A DNA stretch of 64,000 nucleotides from Chloroflexota bacterium. Lineage in GTDB: Bacteria > Chloroflexota > Dormibacteria > Dormibacterales > Dormibacteraceae. Below are positions 53,303-62,171 of this stretch, one piece after another. Position numbers and translations under genes: made by a program. The stretch spans positions 1 through 64,000 of the forward strand of contig VBHJ01000007.1 of assembly GCA_005887685.1 (NCBI GenBank), read 5' to 3'. The notes beneath the pieces were generated by a model. It saw only the letters and a program-made list of their open reading frames with translations. It did not search any database and was not told the origin of the DNA. Within the stretch, counting starts at the first letter, position 1; each line of letters starts with the position of its first letter.

Positions 53303-54777
53303 TCAAACCTTCTCCGTCACCCGATATTCGAGGTATCGCCCAAACAGTAATCGTGTATGGGCCTCGAAAGCGGGCAGGACGCTGAGCACCAGGCCCACGA
53401 TCGGGTAGAGGAAGTACTGGAGGTAGATCGCGCCCTTTTTCCAAGCCGGCCAGGAAGCCGGCTTGGGGGGCAGGATCCGCATCTCGAAATAGAGGAAAAA
53501 GATCACCGTCGACAGAAGTCGACGCTCACCCAGATCGGCACCGATGCTCCGAACATCAGGAGGACGGGCAGGAAGATCCAGTTGAGGTGATTCAGAAACA
53601 GGTTCATGAACCGCCGGAAACGCAGCCAGATCGGGATCTCCGGGTGCTTGAAGAAGCGCGCCAGCACGTATGGCACGTCGGTGATTCCCCAGGCCCATCG
53701 CTTGATCTGGTTGTACTGGCTCATGTGGGTGGAGGCGTAATCACGTGAGTTCGGTGAGTCTCCGTAGATGGGCAGCCAGACCGACTTGACGGAAAACCGT
53801 TTGCCAAACGTGAAGAACGCCTTCCAGTAGAACCGCGAATCTTCCGGGATCACGTCCTTGTCCCAGTAACCGACCTTCTGGACGAAATCGAGGCTGCAGG
53901 TGTAGCTCGAGAACGCGACGAGCCGGTGCGGCTGGGAGTGCAGGAACATCTGCCACTGCGAGGTGCTGGCGGACATGATGCGCACGGCCATGGGCACCTG
54001 CCAGATGTTGTTGTGGAACAGAGGCACTGGCTGCCAGATCATGTAGTCACGCAGAGGTTCGCGCGCGTGGTGCCAGCTGATCCACGCAAAGTACTGGGGA
54101 TGCACTCGGTAGTCCGAGTCCAGGTCGGTGATCAGGACCTTGCTGAGGTCGAACCCCTCTTCGGTCAGGACTCGCACCATCCAGCGGCCGCCCCAGTTCA
54201 TCGCCGCCGACTTGCCGATGACGATGCCGGGCTCGAGCGGATCTTTGATGTGATAGAAGCCGCGCAGCCGGTGGCCGAACTTCTCCTTCAGCCGGGCCAC
54301 GTTCTCCCACCCGGGCTTGTCCGTCTCGCGGGTGATGATGCCGACCAGCTTCAGCTCGTCGGGGTAGTTGGAGTCGACGATCGCCTGCACCGTGCGCTCC
54401 AGGACGTGGTACGGCTCGGTGTAGGTCGGCACCACGCACAGATGCAGGAACTGCAGCGGGTCGAGGCTCCCCGCCGCGTGGTCCTGGCGGCACGCCTGCA
54501 ACCAGTCTCTCTTCATGTCCCGCTGCATCCGGAAGAGGCTGCTGTAGACGCCGATCACGACGGTGACGGCGCGCACCACCCAGTACGCGTCGAAAACCAG
54601 GACCGCCCAGGCGACGACGATCGCCCCGGGCAGCTTGAAGACGATGGGTATCCAGGCGGGCGCTCCGAGAAGGATCCACGTGACGGCCCCGGGCGAGGCC
54701 TCGAAGAAGCGAGCGCCGAACCTGCGTAGAGCCTGTTCCCAGGCCGGCGCCGCCGGCGTCGCCTCGAGCACGGACAT
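53303..54777 (-). pseudogene. Membrane glycosyltransferase family 2, frameshifted near the 3' end
   Basis: From ATG 54777 the frame encodes two N-terminal helices, a GT-A domain (VVPTYTEPYHVLERTV, ITDLDSDYRVHPQYF, a region with RFYWKAFFTFG, and a QxxRW-like QIKRWAW) and two more helices, then stops at 53503. The expected C-terminal helices (LLSTVIFFLYFEMRILPP to LEYRVTEKV) continue in the -1 frame to 53303. One missing base near VDF (about 53508-53516) explains both halves. Either a pseudogene, a sequencing error, or, less likely, recoding. Confidence 0.82.
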
Positions 54778-54784
54778 GTGCCCG

Positions 54785-54790
54785 ATTATG
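54785..54790 (-). promoter_or_regulatory. -10 box of the frameshifted glycosyltransferase
   Basis: CATAAT lies seven bases before ATG 54777, an ideal leaderless arrangement, and supports this start rather than ATG 54837. Confidence 0.4.
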
Positions 54791-54829
54791 GGCTGGAATA
54801 CGAAATGGGCCGGCGCCCTTGTATTGAGC

Positions 54830-55177
54830 ATGAACAACCTTCAGCACTTCGACGGCCCGACATTCGAGGCCGACGTGCTCAACGCAGCTGAGCCTGTGGT
54901 CGTGGACTTCACCGCAGAGTGGTGCCCGCCGTGCCACATGCTGTCGCCGGTCGTGGAGCGCCTGGCCGAAGAGTTCGCCGGCAAGGTCAAGATCGGCAAG
55001 TTGGACGTCGATGCCAACCAGGAGATCGCGATCCGCTACGGGGTGATGGGCATCCCGACGCTGGGACTGTTCCGTGACGGCAAGCTCGTCGACCGCATGG
55101 TCGGCTATCCCGGCGGCCCGGCCCCGATCCGCGAGTGGATCGAGAAGACGGCAAACGTAGAGACAGCCAAAAACTAA
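54830..55177 (+). CDS. trxA: Thioredoxin
   Basis: 115 residues from ATG 54830; the long track ORF is antisense to the glycosyltransferase. Active site is WCPPC instead of the standard WCGPC, which alters redox potential in related proteins. Fold markers [32 protein letters not shown] (cis-Pro) and GYPGG are intact. Cytosolic, no signal peptide. Followed by a strong hairpin. Confidence 0.93.
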   Translation: MNNLQHFDGPTFEADVLNAAEPVVVDFTAEWCPPCHMLSPVVERLAEEFAGKVKIGKLDVDANQEIAIRYGVMGIPTLGLFRDGKLVDRMVGYPGGPAPIREWIEKTANVETAKN

Positions 55178-55192
55178 ACCGCGGGGTTACGT

Positions 55193-55223
55193 ATGAGAGG
55201 GAACCCAGATGGTTCCCTCTCAT
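55193..55223 (+). terminator. Hairpin after trxA
   Basis: ATGAGAGGGAACC and GGTTCCCTCTCAT form a perfect 13-bp stem with loop CAGAT, 16 bases after the stop. There is no T-run, so it may depend on other factors or simply protect the mRNA 3' end. Confidence 0.6.
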
Positions 55224-55277
55224 CGCGCGTGTGGCTACGCCGCAGGCGCTGCTCTCTTTCCGGTATACGGTTGGGAC

Positions 55278-55352
55278 TTGTCTAAGTAGCCCCCGCTAGC
55301 GAGGCTTGGGCGACCCAGGAGACAAAGTTGCGGCCGGGATGAACCCGGCCGC
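55278..55352. ncRNA. Candidate structured RNA or double hairpin between trxA and glnK
   Basis: On the plus strand TTGTCT pairs with AGACAA, enclosing two smaller hairpins (AGCC/GGCT and TGGG-CGA-CCCA), and is followed by a perfect 9-bp stem GCGGCCGGG-ATGAA-CCCGGCCGC. The layout resembles a small three-way-junction RNA with a terminator hairpin. It could instead be only the glnK 3' terminator region. I recognise no known riboswitch. Confidence 0.3.
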
Positions 55353-55377
55353 CATTGCGTTGTCGGCTACGAGTGTT

Positions 55378-55752
55378 CTAGTGCCCCCACATGGCGCGTT
55401 CGCCATGTTGCACCGTTTCCGGACCGTGTTCGCCGGTTCGAATGCGGACCGCGTCTTCGACGCCGATCACGAAGATCTTTCCGTCGCCCACCTCGCCGTT
55501 GCCTGTCCGGCCGGCCACGGCGAGCTTGTCCACCACCGCGCCGACGATCTCCGACTTCATCACCGCTTCGACCTTGAGCCGTGGCCGCAGCGAGATGTGC
55601 ACTGCGGCTCCGCGGTATTTCTCCGTGTAGCCGCGCTGGGCCCCGCAACCCTTGACCTCGGTCACCGTCACCCCCGAGACGCCGCACTCGTCCAGCACGT
55701 CCTGGACCTCCTGCAGGCGCTCGTGGCGAATGATCGCGACGACCATCTTCAT
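55378..55752 (-). CDS. glnK: PII nitrogen regulatory protein lacking Tyr51
   Basis: 124 residues from ATG 55752. Trimeric sensor of 2-oxoglutarate and ATP/ADP that gates the ammonium channel. GCGAQRGYTEKYRGA and GDGKIFVIGVEDAVRIRTGE match PII. In the T-loop, the Glu-Tyr that carries Tyr51 in E. coli is Ala-Val (YRGAAVHISL), so uridylylation or adenylylation there is impossible; Tyr46 is kept. GRTGNGEVGDGK has a one-residue insertion. Follows amt by 23 bases. Confidence 0.93.
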   Translation of the reverse strand: MKMVVAIIRHERLQEVQDVLDECGVSGVTVTEVKGCGAQRGYTEKYRGAAVHISLRPRLKVEAVMKSEIVGAVVDKLAVAGRTGNGEVGDGKIFVIGVEDAVRIRTGEHGPETVQHGERAMWGH

Positions 55753-55775
55753 GGCAGATCCACTCCCGTTTGAAG

Positions 55776-57278
55776 TCACGCCGGTGACACCTCCTTATGC
55801 GACGTCGCGACCGGTTCGTGGTTCGGGTGCGGGTTGACGGTCGGCGTGTCCGGTTGCCGGTACACACCACCTGGGACCGGCATGAACGACTCGGGGTAAC
55901 CCCACATGCCGTGCTCGCTGATGTCCAGGCCCTCCATCTCCTCGCCGGCCGAAACCCGCAGGCCGACCGTCTTCTTGATGATCCAGAAGAGACCGTAGCT
56001 CAAGGTGAACACGGTGACAAACGCCACCCCGACGGCGATCGCCTGCGCGCCCAGCTGGTGGAAGCTCCCCGTGTAGAACAGTCCGCCCTGGCCCACGCCG
56101 TTGAACTTGGCGAGCGCGGGGGTCGTGAAGAGACCGCAGCTCAGGGTGCCCCAGATCCCGGCGAGCCCATGCGCAGGCAGCGCGCCGACCGGGTCGTCGA
56201 GGTACTTGTCGATGACCAGGACGCCGCACACGACGATCACGCCGGCGACGGCGCCGATCACGATCGCGGCCCACGGTTCGACGTAGCCCGATGGCGCCGT
56301 GATGGCGACGAGCGCGGCGATCGCGCCGTTGCCGATCATGCCCACGTCCATCGTCTTGGTGATGAAGTAGATGGTCGCGAGAGCTGCGACAGCGCCTGCA
56401 GCGGCGGCCAGGTTGGTGACCACGATGATGTCGGCGAAGTGGAGGTTGGTCGCGTTCAGGGTCGAGCCCGGGTTGAAGCCGAACCACCCGAACCAAAGGA
56501 TCAGCACGCCGAGCTGCGCGAGCGGCATGTTGTGACCGGGGATCGCGTTGGACCGGCCCCTCTCGTACTTGCCGATGCGGGCGCCGAGCAGAAGCAGGCC
56601 CGCCAGGCCGGCGGTCGCGCCCGTAAGGTGCACCACCGTCGAGCCCGCGAAGTCCTGTGAGCCAAGCGTGGCCATCAGGAAGCCACCCCCGAACAGTTGG
56701 TGGCTGATGAGCGGATAGATGAAGGCGGCAAATGGAATGCCGAACAGGATGTAGACGATGAACTTGGTCCGCTCGATCATCGTGCCCCAGACGATCGCCA
56801 GCGAGACCGCGCAAAAGACGAACTCGAAGAACCACTTGGCAGCGGCCGGAGTGGTGCTGGCCGCGATGGCCGGCAAGTTCAGCTGCGAACCGGGGCTGAA
56901 GGTCGGGAAGAAACCGCTGCCTCCGATGAACGCGAAAAGGCCACCCGCACCGAAGGCGAACCCAAAGCCGACCGCCCAGTAGGCGATGGAGCTGACGCTC
57001 AGGTTGGTCACGACCTTCGCGACCACCGTGCCGACGTTCTTCATGCGGCTGAATCCGACTTCGAGCATTGCGAACCCGGCCTGCATGAACATGACAAGAC
57101 AGGCGGCCACGATCACCCAGACGGTGTCCGCCGCCACGCCGGCGGCCTGCGTCGCGGTGGTGTCGTCGGCAAGAACGGCGATCGGGATGAGTCCGGCGAG
57201 CACTGCGACGCCCGCCGAGATCCCAAGCACGCGTCTGCGGCGAATGAGCGCTTTCCAGAAGTCCATGGGTACCGGCAA
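55776..57278 (-). CDS. amt: Ammonium transporter
   Basis: About 500 residues from TTG 57278, preceded by GGAGGTGA; ATG 57266 is a close alternative and the track start is too long. An N-terminal signal-like helix, then eleven membrane segments. The twin pore histidines are in VVHLTGATAGLAG and LPAHGLAGIWG. The extended cytosolic tail (GMWGYPESFMPVPGGVYRQP) is longer than in E. coli AmtB and could contact GlnK, encoded next. Confidence 0.94.
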   Translation of the reverse strand: MPVPMDFWKALIRRRRVLGISAGVAVLAGLIPIAVLADDTTATQAAGVAADTVWVIVAACLVMFMQAGFAMLEVGFSRMKNVGTVVAKVVTNLSVSSIAYWAVGFGFAFGAGGLFAFIGGSGFFPTFSPGSQLNLPAIAASTTPAAAKWFFEFVFCAVSLAIVWGTMIERTKFIVYILFGIPFAAFIYPLISHQLFGGGFLMATLGSQDFAGSTVVHLTGATAGLAGLLLLGARIGKYERGRSNAIPGHNMPLAQLGVLILWFGWFGFNPGSTLNATNLHFADIIVVTNLAAAAGAVAALATIYFITKTMDVGMIGNGAIAALVAITAPSGYVEPWAAIVIGAVAGVIVVCGVLVIDKYLDDPVGALPAHGLAGIWGTLSCGLFTTPALAKFNGVGQGGLFYTGSFHQLGAQAIAVGVAFVTVFTLSYGLFWIIKKTVGLRVSAGEEMEGLDISEHGMWGYPESFMPVPGGVYRQPDTPTVNPHPNHEPVATSHKEVSPA

Positions 57279-57565
57279 CGACGTCACCTCCGTGTCTTCT
57301 CCCTGGCGCCATTGGGCGCTCTGGCTGATGAGGTCAGCGTATGGACTGCCGGTTCCGCTCAAAACGTGTGGATTGGCCGAATTGGCCTCCCCCGCCTTGT
57401 GCCCTTCGCACGAGACAGGCACCGCTGTGGGTGTGCCGAATTCGTGCGAACCGCACAGAAAGGAAGGCCACCAATTCGTGCCAGGCTCACCTGATCGTTT
57501 GGCCGTCCGCTTTCTACGATCACTTTGGGACCCGTCAGATCTCGGGTATTTCGTGGAGGGTGTTC
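57279..57565. other. Divergent amt-glnA intergenic region
   Basis: 287 bases without a gene, the longest gap in the window. It must hold the promoters of amt-glnK and glnA. A GTGCG-AAC-CGCAC hairpin and a direct repeat AATTCGTGC lie near 57440-57475, and TACGAT near 57517 may be a glnA -10 box. I cannot identify a GlnR, NtrC or AmtR operator by eye. Confidence 0.4.
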
Positions 57566-59011
57566 ATGGCGGTAGAGACAAAGTCGGTCAGCAGGACGAG
57601 TCCGCGCGAGGTCCTGGAACGCGCGAAGGCTGAGGGCGTCGAGGTCGTCGACGTCCGCTTCGTCGACCTTCCGGGCACCTGGCAGCATTTCAGCCTTCCC
57701 CTGGGCGAGCTGGAGGTCGACAGCTTCAAGGAGGGCCTCGGATTCGACGGCTCGAGCATCCGCGGCTTCCAGTCCATCGACGAGAGCGACATGCTCCTGA
57801 TCCCGGACCCGGACTCGGCCACGATCGATCCGGTCCTTTCCCACAAGACGCTTTTCCTGATCTGTGACGTGATCGACCCGATCACGCGGGAGCCCTACTC
57901 ACGCGACGCCCGCTTCATCGCCAAGAAGGCGGAGGAGCACCTGCGCAGGTCCGGCATCGCCGACATCAGCTACTGGGGCCCTGAGGCGGAGTTCTACCTC
58001 TTCAACTCCCTGCGCTTCGATCAGAACGCGCACAGCGGCTACTACTACATCGACTCGGAGGAAGGGATCTGGAACTCGGGCAAGAACTCCGAGCCGAACA
58101 TGGCGTTCCGGCCACGGCACAAGGAGGGCTACTTCCCGGTTCCGCCGACCGACAAGCTTCAGGACCTGCGCTCCGAGATCATGCTCAAGCTGATCGATGC
58201 GGGCGTCCGCGTCGAGGTGCAGCACCATGAGGTCGGCACCGCGGGCCAGGCCGAGATCGACATGCGATTCGACTCGCTGACCAAGATGGGCGACAAGATG
58301 ATGGTCTACAAGTACGTCATCAAGAACGTCGCGGCGCAGCACGGATATGTCGCGACCTTCATGCCCAAGCCTCTCTTCCAGGACAACGGTTCCGGGATGC
58401 ACGTCCACCAGAGCCTGTGGAAGGACGGCGAGAACCTGTTCGCCGACGCGAAGGGCTACGCCGGGCTCAGCCAGACCGCCGTCTACTACATCGGCGGCCT
58501 GCTCAAGCATGCGCCGGCGCTGCTTGCGATCTGCGCGCCGACCACTAACTCTTACCGCCGGCTCGTGCCCGGCTACGAGGCCCCGATCAACCTCGTTTAC
58601 TCAAAGCGCAACCGCTCGGCGTGCGTGCGCATCCCCATGTACTCGACCAACCCGAAGACCAAGCGCGTCGAGTTTCGCTCGCCAGACCCGGCCGCCAACC
58701 CCTACCTGGCGTTCTCGGCCTGCCTGATGGCCGGCCTCGACGGCATCAAGCACAAGATCCTTCCACCGGAGCCGGTGGACAAAGACATCTACGAGCTGGA
58801 GGGCGAAGAGAAGGCAAAGATCAAGTCGGTGCCCGGCTCGCTCGCCGAATCGCTCGACGCGCTCGAGAAGGACAACGCGTTTTTGCTCGAGGGCGGCGTC
58901 TTCACCAAGGACGTGGTCGAGACGTGGATCGACTACAAGCGGAAGAAGGAAGTCGACGCGGTCGCGCTCCGGCCGCACCCGTGGGAGTTCATGCTCTACA
59001 GCGACGTCTAA
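57566..59011 (+). CDS. glnA: Glutamine synthetase, type I
   Basis: Assimilates ammonia into glutamine. 481 residues from ATG 57566 with GGAGGG six bases upstream. Motifs: FDGSSIRGFQSIDESDM, the metal-site EAEFYLF, NGSGMHVHQSLW, KRNRSACVRIP, and the flap with HHEVGTAGQAEID. The adenylylation-site region reads DKDIYELEGEEKAK, keeping a Tyr, so GlnE-type control is possible. Ends with a good terminator. Confidence 0.97.
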   Translation: MAVETKSVSRTSPREVLERAKAEGVEVVDVRFVDLPGTWQHFSLPLGELEVDSFKEGLGFDGSSIRGFQSIDESDMLLIPDPDSATIDPVLSHKTLFLICDVIDPITREPYSRDARFIAKKAEEHLRRSGIADISYWGPEAEFYLFNSLRFDQNAHSGYYYIDSEEGIWNSGKNSEPNMAFRPRHKEGYFPVPPTDKLQDLRSEIMLKLIDAGVRVEVQHHEVGTAGQAEIDMRFDSLTKMGDKMMVYKYVIKNVAAQHGYVATFMPKPLFQDNGSGMHVHQSLWKDGENLFADAKGYAGLSQTAVYYIGGLLKHAPALLAICAPTTNSYRRLVPGYEAPINLVYSKRNRSACVRIPMYSTNPKTKRVEFRSPDPAANPYLAFSACLMAGLDGIKHKILPPEPVDKDIYELEGEEKAKIKSVPGSLAESLDALEKDNAFLLEGGVFTKDVVETWIDYKRKKEVDAVALRPHPWEFMLYSDV

Positions 59012-59024
59012 AAAAACACTCCAG

Positions 59025-59061
59025 AGGGCCTCGGCGCGTGCCGGGGCCCTTTCTTGTTTTT
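59025..59061 (+). terminator. Intrinsic terminator of glnA
   Basis: AGGGCCTCGGC and GCCGGGGCCCT form an 11-bp stem (one G-T) with loop GCGT, followed by TTTCTTGTTTTT. It ends where the -10 box of the next gene starts. Confidence 0.9.
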
Positions 59062-59066
59062 AGACT
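59061..59066 (+). promoter_or_regulatory. -10 box of the SecY-like gene
   Basis: TAGACT ends nine bases before ATG 59076, directly abutting the T-run of the glnA terminator. Confidence 0.45.
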
Positions 59067-59075
59067 TCGCTCCCG

Positions 59076-60302
59076 ATGGCACGGCTTTGGTCGCTGGTCG
59101 ATCGGAGGGCGCTGGCCGCGACCGCGCTGTGCCTGGTGGCATGGCGGTTGCTGGGCCAAATACCTATCTCCAACGTGACGTCTGCCTTCATCACGACCCG
59201 CCTCGACAACCTGAGCGGCCTGGGACTCTTCCCCGCGATCGGCCCCAACAGCATTCCGCTCGCCTCCTACAGCGTGGGAGAGATAGGGATCGCGCCTTAC
59301 GTCGAAGCGTTGATCGTGATGAGCCTGCTCACGCTCATCTCGAGCCGGGTCAGGCACATGGCCCGAAATGCCGAGGGCCGGGTCACTCTTACGCGGTGGG
59401 CACGAGCGCTCGCTTTGCTGTTGACCTTGGGCCAGGCGTACGGGCTCACGGTGCTCTACCAGAACACGATTCCCCCGGTCTTCGGACCTCTCGACTGGTT
59501 CACGCGGCTGGCTGTGTGCCTCGAGCTGGCCGGCGGCACGGCCCTGATGATCTTGCTCGCCGACGCCATGGACGAGTTCGGCCTTGGCTTCGGCAACGGC
59601 GCCCTGATCTTCTACGCCCTTGGCCCGCTCGGGACCGAGGTGCACAGGATCGCCGGCTACTTCGCCACCTCGCCATCGGCCGAGGCGCTGTACCGGCCGC
59701 TGGCCCTGTGGGCGGCCTTCACGGTCGGCGTCACGATCGCCGGCGTGGCGGTTCTACTTGCCGTGCGACGCGTTTCGGCGCCGACGACCAAGAAGGTGGC
59801 GAGCCGTCCGACAGCGCTCCGCTTGCTGATGTCTGGCGTCCTGCGCCCGCCACAGTTCACCTTCGCGATCATGTTCCTGCCGACGATCGTGGCCAACTAT
59901 TACGCCTCGACGAATTCGTCGGGCATTGAGTGGTTCAGGGTCAACTGGGGCCCGTACGGCACCTCCGTCTGGCTCGACGCCGCGTACCTCATCCTCGAGG
60001 CGGCGTTGGTCGTCTTCTTCGCCGTCTTCGTCGCCGCGTACGAGTACCGCATCCTGCACACGCCGTCGCACCTGAGGACGCATGTGACGAGACTTGCGCT
60101 CATCGGTGGGTTGTTCCTGGCGCTCGCGGTCATTGCGGTTCCGGTGGCCGATCACCTTCTGACCGGCGCGGCGGGCAATGTCATCCCGATGAGCGGGGCC
60201 GAGGTCTTGCTGGTGGTGGCCATGGTGTTGATCACGGTTCGCCTGATCGAGGGACACAAGACGGAGGCTCCATTCACCAGGGCGCCGAGCGGACTTCCCT
60301 GA
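59076..60302 (+). CDS. SecY-family protein (divergent paralogue)
   Basis: 408 residues with about ten membrane helices in SecY order. Diagnostic SecY segments are recognisable though divergent: SVGEIGIAPYVEALIVMSLLTLI (normally LGIxPYIxASIIxQLL), the helix pair around EGRVTLTRWARALALLLTLGQAYG, and GTALMILLADAMDEFGLGFGNGALIF (normally LxWLGExIxxxGIGNG). The cytosolic loops that contact ribosome and SecA are reduced. No secA2 or accessory Sec genes adjoin it. May be a specialised translocon or a repurposed paralogue. Confidence 0.75.
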   Translation: MARLWSLVDRRALAATALCLVAWRLLGQIPISNVTSAFITTRLDNLSGLGLFPAIGPNSIPLASYSVGEIGIAPYVEALIVMSLLTLISSRVRHMARNAEGRVTLTRWARALALLLTLGQAYGLTVLYQNTIPPVFGPLDWFTRLAVCLELAGGTALMILLADAMDEFGLGFGNGALIFYALGPLGTEVHRIAGYFATSPSAEALYRPLALWAAFTVGVTIAGVAVLLAVRRVSAPTTKKVASRPTALRLLMSGVLRPPQFTFAIMFLPTIVANYYASTNSSGIEWFRVNWGPYGTSVWLDAAYLILEAALVVFFAVFVAAYEYRILHTPSHLRTHVTRLALIGGLFLALAVIAVPVADHLLTGAAGNVIPMSGAEVLLVVAMVLITVRLIEGHKTEAPFTRAPSGLP

Positions 60303-60350
60303 TTCGGCAGATCTGACGTCCGGAAGTGCGCTAAAGGCCCAGCCGGCCGG

Positions 60351-62147
60351 CTACATCCCGAGCATCGCGCGCGCGCGCAGGGCGATCGAGATCGCGACGC
60401 GTGTTTCCGGGTCGTCGAGCTGCAGGCCGGTCAGAGCCTGGATGCGCTCGACGCGATACGTCATGGAGTTGATGTGAATGCCGAGCTGCCGCGCGGCGGC
60501 CCGCCGGATCCAGCGCGCCGCCGATAGCGCCTCCAGCGTTTCCAGCAGCGGCGTATCCCGGGATTGTGCGTACTGGAGCAGAGGACCGAGCAGCTCATCG
60601 ACGAACCTGCGCAGCGCTTCGGGGCTCTGGACCTCGAGCAGCAGCCGGAATGCACCAAGCGACCGGTAGGACGCGACCCGTCCGCGGCTCCCCGCACGGC
60701 GGGTGAGTCGCAGCGCCTGCCGCGCCTCGATGTGCGATCGCGCGAGCTCCCCGACTCCGTTGGCGAGGTTGCCGATGCCCACCGAGGCTGAGCCCGGCTT
60801 CATCACCGGTGCGGCCGCGGCGAGAATCTGGGCCGCCAGCTTCTCGACCGTCGCGAGGTCACCCGCGAGCTCGTCCGGGACCAGGAAGACAGCCGATGCC
60901 GGGCGGACGAGGGTCAAGGCGCCAGGCAGCCGGGAGCGGACCAGCCCGATCAAAGCCGCGTCCAGCCGGTCTTGCTGGCCGCGCGCGGCGAGGGCCGCCT
61001 CGGTCTTGTCGTCATCGGCCTCGAGCACGACGACCCAGGCCCGCTGCGGAAGCCGGTGACCCAGGCGCTCGGCCTGGCGGGCGATTCGCTCCGACTCCTC
61101 CGCCTCGAGGCCGCCGGCGAGGACCTCCTCGACGAGGTCGCCGCGGAGGCGGCGCTCGACCTCCGCCGCGGCGCGTTCCTTCGCCAGCTCCAGCGCGAGG
61201 ACGGTGGAGCCGTGCTCCAGCGCACGGACCCGTCCCTCGGCGTCCATCTTCTCTTCGTCCACACCGACCGCAAGAAGGCCCAGCATCTCCGCGCCCGCGC
61301 GCACCGGGACGACGTCCAGCGGCCGCGGGGGCCGCCCCGCGTTGATGCGCAGCTCGCGTCCGATCGCGCCGGCCGGCGCCGGGACGTGAATTCGCTGCGG
61401 CATCCCGTCCGATGACTCCCCCCCTCCCCGGACCCGGTATCCGTCGGCGGAGTAGAGCGCGGCGCGCCCGCCCGCGAGCGAACCGATCACATCGAGGATC
61501 GAGGAGATGCCGGCGCCGTCGAGCGAGAGCTTGGTGAACCGCTCATGGATGTCGTGCGAGAGCTGGATCTCGGCCAGCTGCACCTCGGTGCGCCGCTGCA
61601 GCTCGCTGCGTTCGAGGATCCCGGCGACCTGGGCGGCGATCGCACGCAGGAAGTCGATGTCGCCGGAGTTGAACTCGCGTCGCTCCGTGCTCTGCACGTT
61701 GATCACCCCGACCAGGCGGGGGCCCGACTCGATCGGCACGGACGCCATGGAGTGGAAGCGGTCTTCGTCGAGACCGGGCACCCACTTCCAGTGCGGCTCC
61801 CGGCTCACATCCGGCACGACGGCCGGCCGCCGGGACTCGGCGACCCAACCGGTGATGCCCTCCCCGACCTTCATGGTCACCTTGCCGACCATGTTCTCGT
61901 TGAGACCGTTGGTGGCGGTCAAGAGCAGCTCGCGGCCAGGCGGGGTCAGCAGATAGAGGGAGCAGACGTCCGTGCCGATGGCGGAGGTCGTTTCCCGGAT
62001 GATCAGCTCAAGCAGCTCGTCGGGCCGCTGGGTCGAGGCGGCGGCCTGGGCCAGGCGGACCAGGAAGTTCAGCTCCCGGGCGGCAAGGCTCGAGTCCGGG
62101 ACCCCGGTCGTCACCTGCACGCCCGCCACGTTACGTCTCGTCTTCAT
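60351..62147 (-). CDS. GAF-domain PucR/CdaR-type transcriptional regulator
   Basis: 598 residues. Residues about 30-180 form a GAF sensor (GEGITGWVAESRRPAVVPDV, SVPIESGPRLVGVINVQS). A middle region of about 300 residues includes a degenerate GGDEF-like linker usual in this family (SVGIGNLANGVGELARSHIEARQAL). The C-terminus is a PucR-type HTH (RRAAARQLGIHINSMTYRVERIQALTG). Divergent from the aminotransferase gene, which it may control. Confidence 0.88.
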   Translation of the reverse strand: MKTRRNVAGVQVTTGVPDSSLAARELNFLVRLAQAAASTQRPDELLELIIRETTSAIGTDVCSLYLLTPPGRELLLTATNGLNENMVGKVTMKVGEGITGWVAESRRPAVVPDVSREPHWKWVPGLDEDRFHSMASVPIESGPRLVGVINVQSTERREFNSGDIDFLRAIAAQVAGILERSELQRRTEVQLAEIQLSHDIHERFTKLSLDGAGISSILDVIGSLAGGRAALYSADGYRVRGGGESSDGMPQRIHVPAPAGAIGRELRINAGRPPRPLDVVPVRAGAEMLGLLAVGVDEEKMDAEGRVRALEHGSTVLALELAKERAAAEVERRLRGDLVEEVLAGGLEAEESERIARQAERLGHRLPQRAWVVVLEADDDKTEAALAARGQQDRLDAALIGLVRSRLPGALTLVRPASAVFLVPDELAGDLATVEKLAAQILAAAAPVMKPGSASVGIGNLANGVGELARSHIEARQALRLTRRAGSRGRVASYRSLGAFRLLLEVQSPEALRRFVDELLGPLLQYAQSRDTPLLETLEALSAARWIRRAAARQLGIHINSMTYRVERIQALTGLQLDDPETRVAISIALRARAMLGM

Positions 62148-62171
62148 GCCAGGTCTCGTGTAGATAGCACA

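Noticed and set aside
53500-53520. Programmed -1 frameshifting in the glycosyltransferase
   Set aside because: No X-XXY-YYZ slippery site or obvious downstream pseudoknot; a simple one-base loss is a better explanation.
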